From positions 1 through 64,000 of the forward strand of contig OY762275.1 of NCBI GenBank assembly GCA_963665505.1: a DNA stretch of 64,000 nt, given 5' to 3'. The notes beneath the pieces were generated by a model. It did not search any database, was not told the origin of the DNA, and saw only the letters and a program-made list of their open reading frames with translations. Position numbers and translations under genes: made by a program. The stretch comes from QANA01 sp963665505. Its GTDB lineage: Bacteria > Bacillota > Clostridia > Christensenellales > Christensenellaceae. Below are positions 1 through 9,367 of this stretch, one piece after another (the stretch's first letter is position 1; each line of letters begins with the position of its first letter).

Positions 1-2
1 AT

Positions 3-1124
3 ACAGTTTCTATGTTTTTGCTACTGACTTTCGTGCTTATTTTCCAATTCTTGACCACGCGTCTGTCTTCCTATACCGGCTTCGAAGACCAGATGCTGCA
101 AAGTTTTATCGGCAAGCTGCAATCCATATCCGGCAGTATCGGCAACGTTTTCATCGGCACGGGGTTTCTCCGCACGGCACTGGATGCAAGCGGAACGTTT
201 GCGGGTTTTGGAAACCTGCTGGCCTATGCGGGTTGTACGGGTATCGTTTTTTTCCTTTTCCTGTTGCTGGGTAAAGCCCTGTATTTCAAAGGCGTACACG
301 GCCTGCGCCAAATGCCTCCCCAAAAGAAAATCTCACTTTCCCAGATCGACAAAAAGATACGCGCCGGCCACATATGGGGGGCGCTCATAAAAAAAGACCT
401 GCGCATCATGCTGCGCACACCCGTCTTTTTCTTCAATAATATATTTATGATTTTCTTCATACCGTTGTTTTTCGGCCTGTTTTTTATCATGCAGAACACA
501 TCCGGCGGTCCAGAGATGGACTTCCTGCGGACCCTGCCCTTCTCCCTGCGCACAGCGGCTTCTTCCATAACATTTTTTGTCGCTATGGCGGCCGGCGCCC
601 TGGTGGGTTCCACCAACAAGATAGCCGGCAGTATCCTCTCCCGCGAAGGTTCCGGGTTTAACCATATGAAAACCATACCCGTTCCCTACCGCCTGCAAAT
701 TGCCGCCAAAGTCGGCCTGGGGTATATGGCGAGCATCCTGAGCAGCGCGATACTCCTCGCGGTTCTGGCCGTCTTTTTGAAAATACCCCTCCTCTTCCTG
801 CCGTTCCTGCTCGTCCCTTTGCTGTTGGGCGCCTTGCTGCCCAATCTTGTGGGCGCGCTTGCAGAACTCTATTCGCCAAAACTCCATTGGAACAGCGAGC
901 AGACAGCGGTCCGGCAAAACATGAATACCCTTTTCGAAGTCCTTTCCGGGTTTGCGCTGGTCGCTATTTCCATATTGGCCGGCATTTTACTGGTACAAAA
1001 AACAGGATTGCTCCCCCTGCCGGCTTTTTTGCTGTGCACAGCGTTGGGCATTCTTTGCAACCTGCCGGTATATCTGCTTATCCATCATGCCCTCCCGCTG
1101 CAAATGGAGAAACTCTACAGATAG
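3..1124 (+). CDS. ABC-type exporter permease, 5' end outside window
   Basis: The reading frame is open to the left window edge, so the gene starts outside; about 373 residues are visible. They contain roughly eight hydrophobic membrane segments, with a cytoplasmic loop rich in Lys/Arg at about residues 95-130 (including KKDLRIMLRTPVF) between the second and third. This alternation and the 'KDLR.MLRTP' style loop resemble ABC-2-like export permeases of Firmicutes, which work with a separate ATPase and move a substrate across the cytoplasmic membrane. No ATPase is visible, so substrate and partner are unknown; the ATPase is probably upstream of the window. The gene ends 225 bp before a convergent chromate transporter pair. 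Family assignment is by general architecture only. Confidence 0.6.
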   Translation, partial: TVSMFLLLTFVLIFQFLTTRLSSYTGFEDQMLQSFIGKLQSISGSIGNVFIGTGFLRTALDASGTFAGFGNLLAYAGCTGIVFFLFLLLGKALYFKGVHGLRQMPPQKKISLSQIDKKIRAGHIWGALIKKDLRIMLRTPVFFFNNIFMIFFIPLFFGLFFIMQNTSGGPEMDFLRTLPFSLRTAASSITFFVAMAAGALVGSTNKIAGSILSREGSGFNHMKTIPVPYRLQIAAKVGLGYMASILSSAILLAVLAVFLKIPLLFLPFLLVPLLLGALLPNLVGALAELYSPKLHWNSEQTAVRQNMNTLFEVLSGFALVAISILAGILLVQKTGLLPLPAFLLCTALGILCNLPVYLLIHHALPLQMEKLYR

Positions 1125-1267
1125 CCTTTTCCCCTTCACGCCTTGTTTTGCAGCATGTGGGCAATTTTTCACGCAGCATTCTTTTCATTATGGGCATCCG
1201 GTTCTCTCCCTTGGCGCTTTTATAGGAACGTCTTCCCCTGCAAAAAAAAATATCGTCAGATACGAAA

Positions 1268-1307
1268 GCGGAGTTCCACCGTCTGGCGACAGACGGTGGA
1301 ACTCCGC
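1268..1307. terminator. Perfect 17-bp hairpin between convergent genes
   Basis: A 17-bp perfect inverted repeat (arms 1268-1284 and 1291-1307, 6-nt loop) lies in the gap between the permease and the convergent chromate genes. On the minus strand it is followed by TTTC and, about 15 nt later, a longer T-run, so a role as transcription terminator for the chromate operon is likely. The T-tract is not immediately adjacent, so the call is not certain. Confidence 0.55.
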
Positions 1308-1349
1308 CCTATGCGAGCGCCTTTGCTTATATGGCTATCCTCCCACGCA

Positions 1350-1919
1350 TCAGGCCCAAATCGCGCCTATAATCCCCGCCAGCAGCGTAAGCAGGATCGG
1401 GTTGACGTCAAACCGGATGATCAAAAATGATGTGACTACAAAAACACCCAACAATAAGAAGGAGATCGTACCGAACGGATCGGTCAGCAAACCGGCCAGA
1501 CTTGCGCCCGTATTCAGCAGTACCCCGGAGGCGATCGTCATGGCCGCCGCCGCGATCAGACCGACAGCCGCCGGCTTTACACCCGAGAGAAAACCGTTCA
1601 TGATCTTGTTTTTACGGTAATGTTCGATAAAACGCATGACCAGCGTCACGATAATGAACGAGGGCAGGGACACGGCGATCGTGGCACTCAACGCGCCCCA
1701 GAAACCCGCGCTGAGATACCCCACATATGTTGCGGAATTGATCGCGATAGGCCCCGGAACCACCATATCCAGTGCATTCAGGTCTGCGATCTGCTGTATT
1801 GTCACCGAGAATTGTTCCGCTTGTTCCATGATCATGGAAAGCATCGCATACCCGCCGCCGAATCCCACCAAACCGATTTTAAAAAACGCATAGAAAAGTT
1901 TCAGGCATTGAAGAATCAT
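1350..1919 (-). CDS. Chromate transporter, single CHR domain (second of pair)
   Basis: A 189-residue membrane protein with one CHR domain: the N-terminal segment has the family signature (KIGLVGFGGGYAMLSMI) and the PGPIAINSATYVGY segment typical of ChrA halves. In short-chain ChrA systems two such half-size proteins with opposite topology pair to form a transporter reported to export chromate or related oxyanions. Its ATG overlaps the stop of the upstream half (ATGA), so the two are translationally coupled. Chromate as substrate is inherited from the family name; the physiological substrate in anaerobes is not established. Confidence 0.85.
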   Translation of the reverse strand: MILQCLKLFYAFFKIGLVGFGGGYAMLSMIMEQAEQFSVTIQQIADLNALDMVVPGPIAINSATYVGYLSAGFWGALSATIAVSLPSFIIVTLVMRFIEHYRKNKIMNGFLSGVKPAAVGLIAAAAMTIASGVLLNTGASLAGLLTDPFGTISFLLLGVFVVTSFLIIRFDVNPILLTLLAGIIGAIWA

Positions 1920-2488
1920 TCTTTATCTTTCCCCTTATCATGTGCTCTGCACTGCTGATAGACGTATCCACCGACACCGGCCGCCAGTATGACCAGGAGC
2001 GTATTCACGTTCAAAAACAAAACCAGCACAAAAGAACAGATCATCACGATCACGCTGAAAAGGTTTTTGATATTATGTTGTCCGAGTGTAAATGCCGCCG
2101 ATAACACAAGCGCTGCGGAAGCGGCGCGTATGCAGCGGAACGCCCCCACGACCGGGCCTTCCTGCGGGACGAACTGCAGAAGAATCGTGGCCGCCACCAT
2201 CAGCACAAAGGCGGAAAAGGTCGCGCCAAACCCCGCTACCAGCATGCCAATCGTCCCGGCGGCGCGCCTTCCTACAAAACTGGCGCAATTGAGCGCGATG
2301 ACCCCCGGCAACGTTTGGGCAAGCGTCGCGTATTCGATAAAATCTTCCCGCGGCATCATCTTATACTTTTCCACGACATCTTTCTCTATCAGAGGCAGCA
2401 TGGCAAGCCCACCGGCGAAAGTAAATGTTCCCGCCTTGAAAAATATCATAAACAAACCCCAGAGGGTCTTAAAATCTGTTTTTTTCAT
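1916..2488 (-). CDS. Chromate transporter, single CHR domain (first of pair)
   Basis: A 190-residue CHR-domain membrane protein with FKAGTFTFAGGLAMLPLI near the N-terminus and the AQTLPGVIALNCASFVGRR segment. It is the first gene of a two-gene operon with the downstream half-transporter, with a 4-nt overlap. AAGGAGAATTGT precedes the ATG, a clear ribosome-binding site. The two halves differ in their conserved signatures, as expected for the N-type and C-type partners of a heteromeric short-chain ChrA. Likely role: inner-membrane oxyanion export. Confidence 0.85.
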   Translation of the reverse strand: MKKTDFKTLWGLFMIFFKAGTFTFAGGLAMLPLIEKDVVEKYKMMPREDFIEYATLAQTLPGVIALNCASFVGRRAAGTIGMLVAGFGATFSAFVLMVAATILLQFVPQEGPVVGAFRCIRAASAALVLSAAFTLGQHNIKNLFSVIVMICSFVLVLFLNVNTLLVILAAGVGGYVYQQCRAHDKGKDKE

Positions 2489-2637
2489 ACAATTCTCCTT
2501 TTCATCCTACTTTGCTTTATCAAAATTCCGCGGAATACAAAGTAATTTTTCGGCAGCATAAAAAGTTTCTAGAAAAGTATACCACCAAAAAACCGCAGGC
2601 GGAACCGTTTTTCCCTCAATTCCATAATTTTACTTTT

Positions 2638-3306
2638 TTACTGCCGACCCATTCGGCCTTCTTTTTTCCGCAATTGTACACAGACGACCTCTCCTTCGTT
2701 GAACAACCTGGGGATCTTCACCGGGTTGGCAATGCCGCGGCTGACGATCAATTTATTATCATAGACACCGCTGGTATATTTGGGAAAAAGCCCTTGCCCC
2801 GGCGCAAAAAGCCCCCGTCCGAACAGGCGGATCTGCCCGCCGTGCGCATGGCCCGCCAAGATCAGATCAATATTTCTCGTTTTCAGAAATTTCGGATAAT
2901 ACTCGGGGTGGTGGGAAATCAGTACTTTATAGTCCGGCAAGGCACAGAACATTTCCAGCCAATTGAGATCGTACTTTGTGGACAATCCCCCGATATAGAC
3001 CCCACGGAACCGCACAAAAGCATTGTCCAAAAGAACGGCGTCCGTTCCCTTGACCGCGCGGTGTACTTTTTTTCTTCTGGCTTGTTCGTGATTTCCGATC
3101 GAAAGAAAAGTCGGGGCGATCTTTGTCATCTCCCGTATAAAAGACAGATAGGTCTTGCTTATGTAATCGCCCGCCATCACTATGCAGTCTGGCCGCATGT
3201 TCCGCACAGCCTGCACAACTTTCTCTTGCGGATAATTATGCAGATCCGCCACCAAAGCGACCCGTAGGTCTATCGGTGCAAATAGAGTATAGGTTTTACT
3301 ACGCAT
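2638..3306 (-). CDS. Metallophosphoesterase, calcineurin-like (YkuE-type)
   Basis: A 222-residue protein with all metal-ligand blocks of the calcineurin-like phosphoesterase family in order: DLH near residue 20, GDYI around 47, GNHE around 73, HHPE around 132 and GHAHGGQ around 153. These residues bind two divalent metals and hydrolyse phosphoesters. The order and spacing resemble YkuE-type enzymes, but the N-terminal signal or membrane anchor usual in YkuE is absent, so a cytoplasmic location is more likely. It lies 66 bp downstream of the carbohydrate operon on the same strand. The substrate is unknown. A short GC stem followed by T6 downstream (near 2595) may terminate it. Confidence 0.8.
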   Translation of the reverse strand: MRSKTYTLFAPIDLRVALVADLHNYPQEKVVQAVRNMRPDCIVMAGDYISKTYLSFIREMTKIAPTFLSIGNHEQARRKKVHRAVKGTDAVLLDNAFVRFRGVYIGGLSTKYDLNWLEMFCALPDYKVLISHHPEYYPKFLKTRNIDLILAGHAHGGQIRLFGRGLFAPGQGLFPKYTSGVYDNKLIVSRGIANPVKIPRLFNEGEVVCVQLRKKEGRMGRQ

Positions 3307-3372
3307 CTATTGAAATTTGCCTTTCTCCATATTTTCTTTTGTCCTTCTTCTCAAACATCCATACGCCGGATG

Positions 3373-6144
3373 CTATACCTGCACAAACCGGATGACATGC
3401 TTCCCGACAAGGTCCGTCCCGATATGGGGTTCCTCCCTGACTTTCCCATCCAGATACATAGTAAAAGCAGTGCCGGATCCCGAAATTTCAAAATCCAGGA
3501 CCGCATTTCGGTATCTGAGGCCGCCGAGTTTCATATCCCTGAATATTTTGGGCACCGCCGGGCGGAAATAGAGTCCCGTTTGTCTATAGGAGATCCCAAA
3601 AAACCCATACAGCACAAACCCCGCAAAGGCGGCGGCATGCCAAGGCAGCCCCGGCCAGCGCCAGGCGCGCCCCGTCTCTTTATCTATCACTTCATGGAAC
3701 GTCTTATTCAAAAGAACGTTCCGGATCTGTTGGAATACCAGCGTCTCTAAAAGGTCCGGCCGGCCGACATCCGCGGCCGCAGCGGCCATACCCAACGTCC
3801 AGGATACCCAGCAGGCATTCCAGAAATGGTTTTTACCGGTTTTGAACGGATACCAATTGACGCCAAAGTCGGTGAGCGCGCTTGGATTCTGCGCGATCGC
3901 CTGCAGCATGCGGCTACGCTGCGCCGGCGTAGAAACTTCAAAACGCGGCCATAATGCCAGTTCCATACCCGTCATTTCCCAGAGACCCTTCTGATAAGCC
4001 TCGCTGCCCTTTGGGCCGCTCGTGAAATACCCCGCCTCTTCTTTCCAATATATTTTTTTGATTTTCTCCAACATGGCCCTGCCGCGGGCTTCCCAGATCT
4101 TTCTTTTTTCCGGTGCGGTGTCCGTCACCCGGCAGATGTTTGCCATACAAAGGAACGTATGCGCGAACAGGATCTCCGTCCCCAGGCAGTACCCGCCGTT
4201 TTCCGGCTCGGGGAACGCATCCTGCGCCGGGCACATATCGGCCGGCACCAGGCCGGTGCTCTCTTCAAACCGGCCGTCCGCTTCCTCCATATACGTAAAA
4301 AGCCCGGGCAATGCTTCAAAGAGCAGCGAAGCATCCCCCGTCGCCACATAATAATCCCAGATCCCGATCGCGGGCATGGCCCCGCTGTCCACCCCGTTGT
4401 TGAACCCGTGCTCGGTAATATATAAGAGAGAGCGCCGGATCTCCTGCGGCGCAACCAGGTTCTGTGTGCGGAACGCAGCGTGGGAAGTATCCCGGACCCA
4501 TACGCCAAAACCTTCCCCTTTGCCCTGGAACAGCGCCGCGTTCATTAGCCCGGCCTGTCCCGGGAGATTATACTCCTCGCTGGCGTTTTTATGCAGGATA
4601 TCGATCGCCAGTTTATACGCCGCCGAAAGGACGGGCAATTTCGTCTGCAGCTGTGGATATGCCGCCGTGCCGGCACTGACACGCCAGACTTCTCCCCGAT
4701 CTATGATCCTTGTCATGTCGCCCCAGGGCGTATCCCGCCATTTGAATTCTTCCACCGCGCGAACGGGCGAAAAAACCGTCCCGCCGTCTTTGGTCACCCA
4801 GGCGGGCGGGTCCCCATAGATTTTATCTTCCACACAATTTTCATATACGGTATAGTTCGGCGTTTGGTACAGCGCTTGCCCGCGCTTAAGTTTTGCGATC
4901 TGCTCCCTGTTCTCCGGCTTCCAGCGGGTGGAGCGCAGCGCATAAACAGTGAGCTCTATGATATGCGCCGTACTGCCTGGCGTCCGGATTTTTACATACG
5001 GGTCGCGGTAATACTGCACATGGAAAGACGGATTATTGATATTTTCCACCAGTTCGCTTTTTATTTTATATGCCTGCAGCCCGGTCCCGTCCGGCTTGAG
5101 CAGCAGGATGGCCCGGCCGTCCGGTAAAAACATATCCTGCACGGAGCGGTCGGAATACAGGCGGAAGCGGATCCTTCCCTTTTCGGGCGGCAGGGAAAAC
5201 GTATACTCTTTGCAGTGCAGCGTCTGCGTCAACGCTTCCCACCGCCAGCAAAGGCCTGCGATATCGAATTCGATCCTATGTTCCTGCCCCACCAATATCT
5301 CCGCGTCTATCTCAAACGCGTCTGCCCTGATATCATCGCAGGTATTGTCCTTTTCCAGAATGACGATCTCCGGCCAATTGGATGGCCCGATCCGGAAACG
5401 CAGCTCAAAATCCCATTCTTTTTGGATGCGGGTGCATTGCCAGTTCTGTTTCCACACACGCAGGTTGGAAAGAGACGGCTTGGGGGAAAGCGTATTGTCC
5501 CGGCAAAGGGCAGGCAGGCTCAGCACACGGCTGACGGGCAGCTTCGTGATTTCTGCCCGTTTGCTTCTTGCCAGCACATACAAGTCTCCCTCCGTTCCTT
5601 TTGCAGAAATAATGCCGTCCACATCGCCCTGCCATAGCGCTTTCTGTCCTGCCAAACAGGCACAGGCCGGCATATCCGGGCTGTCCGGGCAATCTTCCCA
5701 GTGCACGAGGTCATGGCTTTGCACGGTATGCCGGCCCGTGCTGTTCCATTCTTCCAGGCTGGCCGTATCCGCCTCGTAAGACAGATACCATTTATCCTGC
5801 CGTTGTTCCAGCGACTCAATATTCCGGATGCCGCCCCGGTATGGGGTAAAGTGGATCTGCGGGCGCAGGTCTTCCCCATAAGCCCGGTCTTCTATTGTAT
5901 CGGAACAATACGCCGCCTTTAAAAATCCTTGCCCTTCGGCGGTCAGCCGTATTTCACCCGGCTGGTCTGCAGGCAGCTCTACATACATCCAGTGGTCTAT
6001 CCTGTCCCGCGCAAGCCGCATTTCACACGCCAGGATCATCTGTTCTCCTGCGTACATGCGGACGGTCTGCGCCGGTGCGTTTGCTTCCGTCGGCAGATAC
6101 AGGTAGGTTTTAGCTTGTCCAAGAGATGCGGTGTTTTGTTCCAT
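3373..6144 (-). CDS. Fusion: degraded GH32 module plus six-hairpin (alpha/alpha)6 glycosidase
   Basis: A 923-residue protein without signal peptide. Residues about 98-150 align with the start of a GH32 propeller: HFTPYRGGIRNIES replaces the catalytic HxTPxxGWINDPNG block, so the nucleophile Asp is gone, while SHDLVHWE is kept. The propeller is far too short (about 110 residues instead of about 300). Residues about 240-350 resemble the GH32 C-terminal beta-sandwich (SDRSVQDMFLPDG matches the DxSSxEVFxNDG signature). From about 500 onward the chain looks like an (alpha/alpha)6 toroid glycosidase (WVRDTSHAAFRTQ, NNGVDSGAMPAIGIWDYY, FGVNWYPF). It is the last gene of the minus-strand operon, 36 nt after the glycyl radical activase. 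I infer a cytoplasmic glycosidase whose GH32-derived part binds substrate. The specific GH family is not assigned. Confidence 0.6.
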   Translation of the reverse strand: MEQNTASLGQAKTYLYLPTEANAPAQTVRMYAGEQMILACEMRLARDRIDHWMYVELPADQPGEIRLTAEGQGFLKAAYCSDTIEDRAYGEDLRPQIHFTPYRGGIRNIESLEQRQDKWYLSYEADTASLEEWNSTGRHTVQSHDLVHWEDCPDSPDMPACACLAGQKALWQGDVDGIISAKGTEGDLYVLARSKRAEITKLPVSRVLSLPALCRDNTLSPKPSLSNLRVWKQNWQCTRIQKEWDFELRFRIGPSNWPEIVILEKDNTCDDIRADAFEIDAEILVGQEHRIEFDIAGLCWRWEALTQTLHCKEYTFSLPPEKGRIRFRLYSDRSVQDMFLPDGRAILLLKPDGTGLQAYKIKSELVENINNPSFHVQYYRDPYVKIRTPGSTAHIIELTVYALRSTRWKPENREQIAKLKRGQALYQTPNYTVYENCVEDKIYGDPPAWVTKDGGTVFSPVRAVEEFKWRDTPWGDMTRIIDRGEVWRVSAGTAAYPQLQTKLPVLSAAYKLAIDILHKNASEEYNLPGQAGLMNAALFQGKGEGFGVWVRDTSHAAFRTQNLVAPQEIRRSLLYITEHGFNNGVDSGAMPAIGIWDYYVATGDASLLFEALPGLFTYMEEADGRFEESTGLVPADMCPAQDAFPEPENGGYCLGTEILFAHTFLCMANICRVTDTAPEKRKIWEARGRAMLEKIKKIYWKEEAGYFTSGPKGSEAYQKGLWEMTGMELALWPRFEVSTPAQRSRMLQAIAQNPSALTDFGVNWYPFKTGKNHFWNACWVSWTLGMAAAAADVGRPDLLETLVFQQIRNVLLNKTFHEVIDKETGRAWRWPGLPWHAAAFAGFVLYGFFGISYRQTGLYFRPAVPKIFRDMKLGGLRYRNAVLDFEISGSGTAFTMYLDGKVREEPHIGTDLVGKHVIRFVQV

Positions 6145-6180
6145 TTTGTTTTCTCCTTCTCACGAAAAGGTCCTTCTTTT

Positions 6181-7080
6181 CTATGCGATCAAAACGGGTT
6201 TGTCCGTTCTGGAAAACAATGCCGCCAAAGCCTGCATCTTTTCTTTTGCGGGCGCTTTGAAAGGTTTTGCCTGCATCCCTAACAGCGCGGATTTGGCTAT
6301 ACCGAGGGCATGATACGTCAACAGCTCAATCTGCAGGACGTTTTCCCCCAGTGTCGTCAGAAAATCGGCGATGGGTTCCATTTCTTCCGCCGTATCGTTG
6401 ACCCCCCCGACCAGGGGGATACGGATGTACATCGGTTTTTTTCGCGCCAGTTTTTTGATGTTTTCGAATATGCGCGCATTGGACACACCCGTATATTCGA
6501 TATGCTTCTTCTCATCGAATAGCTTGACATCTACCAAAAACAGATCCACGAAGGGCAGGCAGGTTTCGAAACGCTCCCAGGGTACACAGGCGGCCGTATC
6601 CACCGCGACGTGGACCCCTTGCTCTTTCAGCCGTTTGGCCGCTTCCCGCACAAATCCCGCCTGCAGCAGGGGTTCCCCGCCTGAAAACGTGACGCCGCCG
6701 CCCGTCCGTGCATATAATTGCCGATCCCGAAGCGCTTCTTTTACGACTTCGTCCACCGGTTTACAGTACCCGCAGATCTCCAGCGCGCAGGCGTTGCATA
6801 CGGCGACGCAGGCGCCCTCCCCCGCACACACGGAACGGTCCAAGAAATGGCGGCCTTCCCGATCGAAAATATGCGCGCCGTTTTTGCATACCGCCGTACA
6901 TTTCCGGCAACCGATACATTTCTCCGCCGCAAACGTAACGGAAGGCGCCCTTTCCCATGATTCAGGGTTATGGCACCATTGGCAGCGCAAATTGCAGCCC
7001 TTCAGAAAAACCGTCGTCCGTATGCCGGGGCCGTCGTGCAAAGAGAAATGTTGTATATTAAAAAAGATTGCTTCGTTCAC
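6181..7080 (-). CDS. Glycyl radical enzyme activating enzyme (radical SAM)
   Basis: A radical SAM activase of about 299 residues. GCNLRCQWCHNPES holds the CxxxCxxC [4Fe-4S] site that cleaves S-adenosylmethionine, and a ferredoxin-like insert (CIGCRKCTAVC and CAGEGACVAVCNAC) can hold two more clusters, as in activases of dehydratase- and lyase-type glycyl radical enzymes rather than PFL-AE itself. The longest frame reaches 7176, but that would overlap the preceding gene. A GTG at 7080 has AAAGAGG seven nt upstream, lies 14 nt after the GRE stop and gives the usual N-terminus just before the HDGPGIRTTVFLKGC block, so I chose it. It installs the glycyl radical on the neighbouring enzyme. Confidence 0.9.
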   Translation of the reverse strand: MNEAIFFNIQHFSLHDGPGIRTTVFLKGCNLRCQWCHNPESWERAPSVTFAAEKCIGCRKCTAVCKNGAHIFDREGRHFLDRSVCAGEGACVAVCNACALEICGYCKPVDEVVKEALRDRQLYARTGGGVTFSGGEPLLQAGFVREAAKRLKEQGVHVAVDTAACVPWERFETCLPFVDLFLVDVKLFDEKKHIEYTGVSNARIFENIKKLARKKPMYIRIPLVGGVNDTAEEMEPIADFLTTLGENVLQIELLTYHALGIAKSALLGMQAKPFKAPAKEKMQALAALFSRTDKPVLIA

Positions 7081-7094
7081 TATGCGTCCTCTCT

Positions 7095-9344
7095 TTACAG
7101 CTGCCTCTGCGTCCTTTGGATGACTTCGTCCTGCATGAATTTGGGCAGGGAATAAAAAGGCGCGCTGTACCCGCATACCCGCACGATGATGTTGCGGTGT
7201 GCTTCCGGGTCTTTCTGTGCTTCCAGCAGTTGGTCCACATCCACTACGTTGAAATCCAGGATACAGCCGTTGTCCTCTAAAAAAACGTATAGTATGCCAC
7301 TGTATGCGTCGCTTTGCAGTTTGACTTTGGTGAGCGGCAAGTCCATATACAGGATCGCGCCGCCCGGGTAATTCGTATAATCCAACCCCTTTTGGGAATA
7401 CAGCAGCGTAGCGGCGTCTATATGCGGCGTGCTTTCGCTTGGGTTGACGCCCCGGGACAGCATGCGCCCGTAGTGCCGCCCGTCGGCCGTGGCATAACTG
7501 TGCTCTTTGAGCCAGTCGTATGTGTAGAAGGCAAACAGGGACGCCTCGAAATAACCGCCCCGGGCATTGGGATACCCCTCCACAAGGGCGGCGATATCGC
7601 CTAGCACCCGTGCGGAAAAAACTCGTATTTCTTCATTATCCTGCCCATATTTGGGGACTTTGTTCAGCAAATATAACCGCAGATCCTCTTCTTCCGCAAA
7701 ATCGCTTCTGAGGATCTCCCGAAGTTTGTTCATTGTGACCCGCTTCTCCCGGTAGACAACCTGGCGGATCGCGAACAGCGAGTCTACCAGCGTCCCAAAT
7801 CCCGCCATGGAAAAGCTGTCGCTGTTATAGCGGGCCCCGCCCTGCGTGATATCCAACGCATTTTCTATGCAGTCGCCCATCGTGGCGGAAAACAGCGGGA
7901 AGGGGCTGAGTTCCGTCCATTGCCCCCCAAAATGGTTATACCCATTCACAAAAGCCAATATCTGCATGGCGAACCCATGCAGAAAACGTTCGTAAAAAAC
8001 AGCAAAACTCCCGGCGGTCCAAGCCGGCGGGAACACGACGCCATCCCGTGCAAAAACTTCCGCCCAGTCTTCGGGGAATATCGTGGCCGAAAGCATCTGC
8101 GGCAGGTTCAAATACGTATAGGCCCGGCAGTTGACTTCGTTTGCAACCACGGGCTCCTGGCAACCGCCGGCCATATACAGGCGGCAGTCCTCCAGCTTTT
8201 TGCCCCGTTTTGTATGCGCTTTTATCAAGACCGCATCGTTGAATACGGAAAGCACGTTCGTGCCCATACCCGCCAGGCGGCCCAGCATATCGATATATTC
8301 TTCCGGATGATCCGGCGATACCCTCGCCTGCAGCTTCGGGTTGGCGAAGAGGTGCTCCATAAACCCTTCGATCACCATCCTCGTAATGTCGTTGAAAATG
8401 ACCCGGCCGCCCTCGTCGCACCCGCCGATCGTGAGCGTCGCGTTCGTGCCACCTTGCAGATATTGCGAAAGGTCCCAACGGGCGTCCGTCATGGCCAGAT
8501 AGCAATCTATAAAAGCCCGCGCCTCCTGCCGGGTGATCCTGCCTGCCCGCAGGTCTTTTTCATAATACGAGTACAGCAGGCGGTCGATATGTCCCAGCAC
8601 CGCAAAACCTGAAGATTCCAGCGTATTACAAAGCTCGCGCGTAAACCAGACCGTATTCAGCGCTTCGTAGAACGTTTCGGGTGGCGCCGCAGGCACGCGG
8701 CGCGCAGTAGCCGCGATCCTGGCGAGGTTGGAACGCGCCTGCTGCTCCGTCTCGGTCCGCAGCATCTCTTCCGCCTTCTCGGCGAACCGCTCACTGAGCC
8801 GCATGACCGCATCGCAGGCGACGATCACATTTTTTAAAAAATCTTCTCCGTTTTTATCTCCCGCCCGTATTGCCCGCTCTTTTCTCTCTTCCGCCAGGCG
8901 CTTCAGGCCCGAAAACCCATATTTTAGTACATTTTCATACCCCGGCGCATGATGGGCCGTATCCGTAAAAGAGGCGCTCCAGAACAGATTGTGCGTATGA
9001 TAGAAATCTTTCCAGGCATTGAATTCTTCTTCAAACTGCGGCCGGCGCACGATCATCCAACCCGCGATCCCGGGCTGTGCCGGGAAAGCCGCTGTCACGC
9101 TGTTGCGGTCCCGGCCGGTGTCCACTTCCGCATAAAAAGGGCAGGCGGGAAAAAGCTTCAATTCACAATCTTCCGCCGCCACCCGGTACACATAGGACTT
9201 TTTCGTAAAACTGGAAACTTGCGGGTTTTCCGCTGCCATCGCGTCCAAACGCCGGTACAGATGTTCCACATCGGTGGGGTATGTCTCATACACCGCACGG
9301 CATTCCCTATATAGTTTTTCTTTATCGAACCGGTAAGGAACCAT
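7095..9344 (-). CDS. Glycyl radical enzyme of unassigned substrate
   Basis: A 749-residue glycyl radical enzyme. The radical loop near the C-terminus reads RVCGYSAPF with the radical Gly at about residue 725. The active-site loop reads AGGCQEPV, with Cys about 395 and Glu two residues later (CxE), the arrangement of dehydratase, lyase and decarboxylase members rather than the CC of pyruvate formate-lyase. It is somewhat shorter than most diol dehydratases or choline lyases (about 790-850), and I do not recognise a characterised subclass. The neighbours (own activase, zinc alcohol dehydrogenase, PfkB sugar kinase, glycosidase) point to a sugar- or polyol-derived substrate. There is no microcompartment shell gene nearby. 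AAGGGAG precedes the ATG. Confidence 0.88.
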   Translation of the reverse strand: MVPYRFDKEKLYRECRAVYETYPTDVEHLYRRLDAMAAENPQVSSFTKKSYVYRVAAEDCELKLFPACPFYAEVDTGRDRNSVTAAFPAQPGIAGWMIVRRPQFEEEFNAWKDFYHTHNLFWSASFTDTAHHAPGYENVLKYGFSGLKRLAEERKERAIRAGDKNGEDFLKNVIVACDAVMRLSERFAEKAEEMLRTETEQQARSNLARIAATARRVPAAPPETFYEALNTVWFTRELCNTLESSGFAVLGHIDRLLYSYYEKDLRAGRITRQEARAFIDCYLAMTDARWDLSQYLQGGTNATLTIGGCDEGGRVIFNDITRMVIEGFMEHLFANPKLQARVSPDHPEEYIDMLGRLAGMGTNVLSVFNDAVLIKAHTKRGKKLEDCRLYMAGGCQEPVVANEVNCRAYTYLNLPQMLSATIFPEDWAEVFARDGVVFPPAWTAGSFAVFYERFLHGFAMQILAFVNGYNHFGGQWTELSPFPLFSATMGDCIENALDITQGGARYNSDSFSMAGFGTLVDSLFAIRQVVYREKRVTMNKLREILRSDFAEEEDLRLYLLNKVPKYGQDNEEIRVFSARVLGDIAALVEGYPNARGGYFEASLFAFYTYDWLKEHSYATADGRHYGRMLSRGVNPSESTPHIDAATLLYSQKGLDYTNYPGGAILYMDLPLTKVKLQSDAYSGILYVFLEDNGCILDFNVVDVDQLLEAQKDPEAHRNIIVRVCGYSAPFYSLPKFMQDEVIQRTQRQL

Positions 9345-9367
9345 AAGACAGACTCCCTTATATGATT

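Noticed and set aside
7095..9344. Pyruvate formate-lyase
   Set aside because: Active-site loop has GCQEP (CxE), not the adjacent Cys-Cys of PFL, and the activase has the ferredoxin-like insert.
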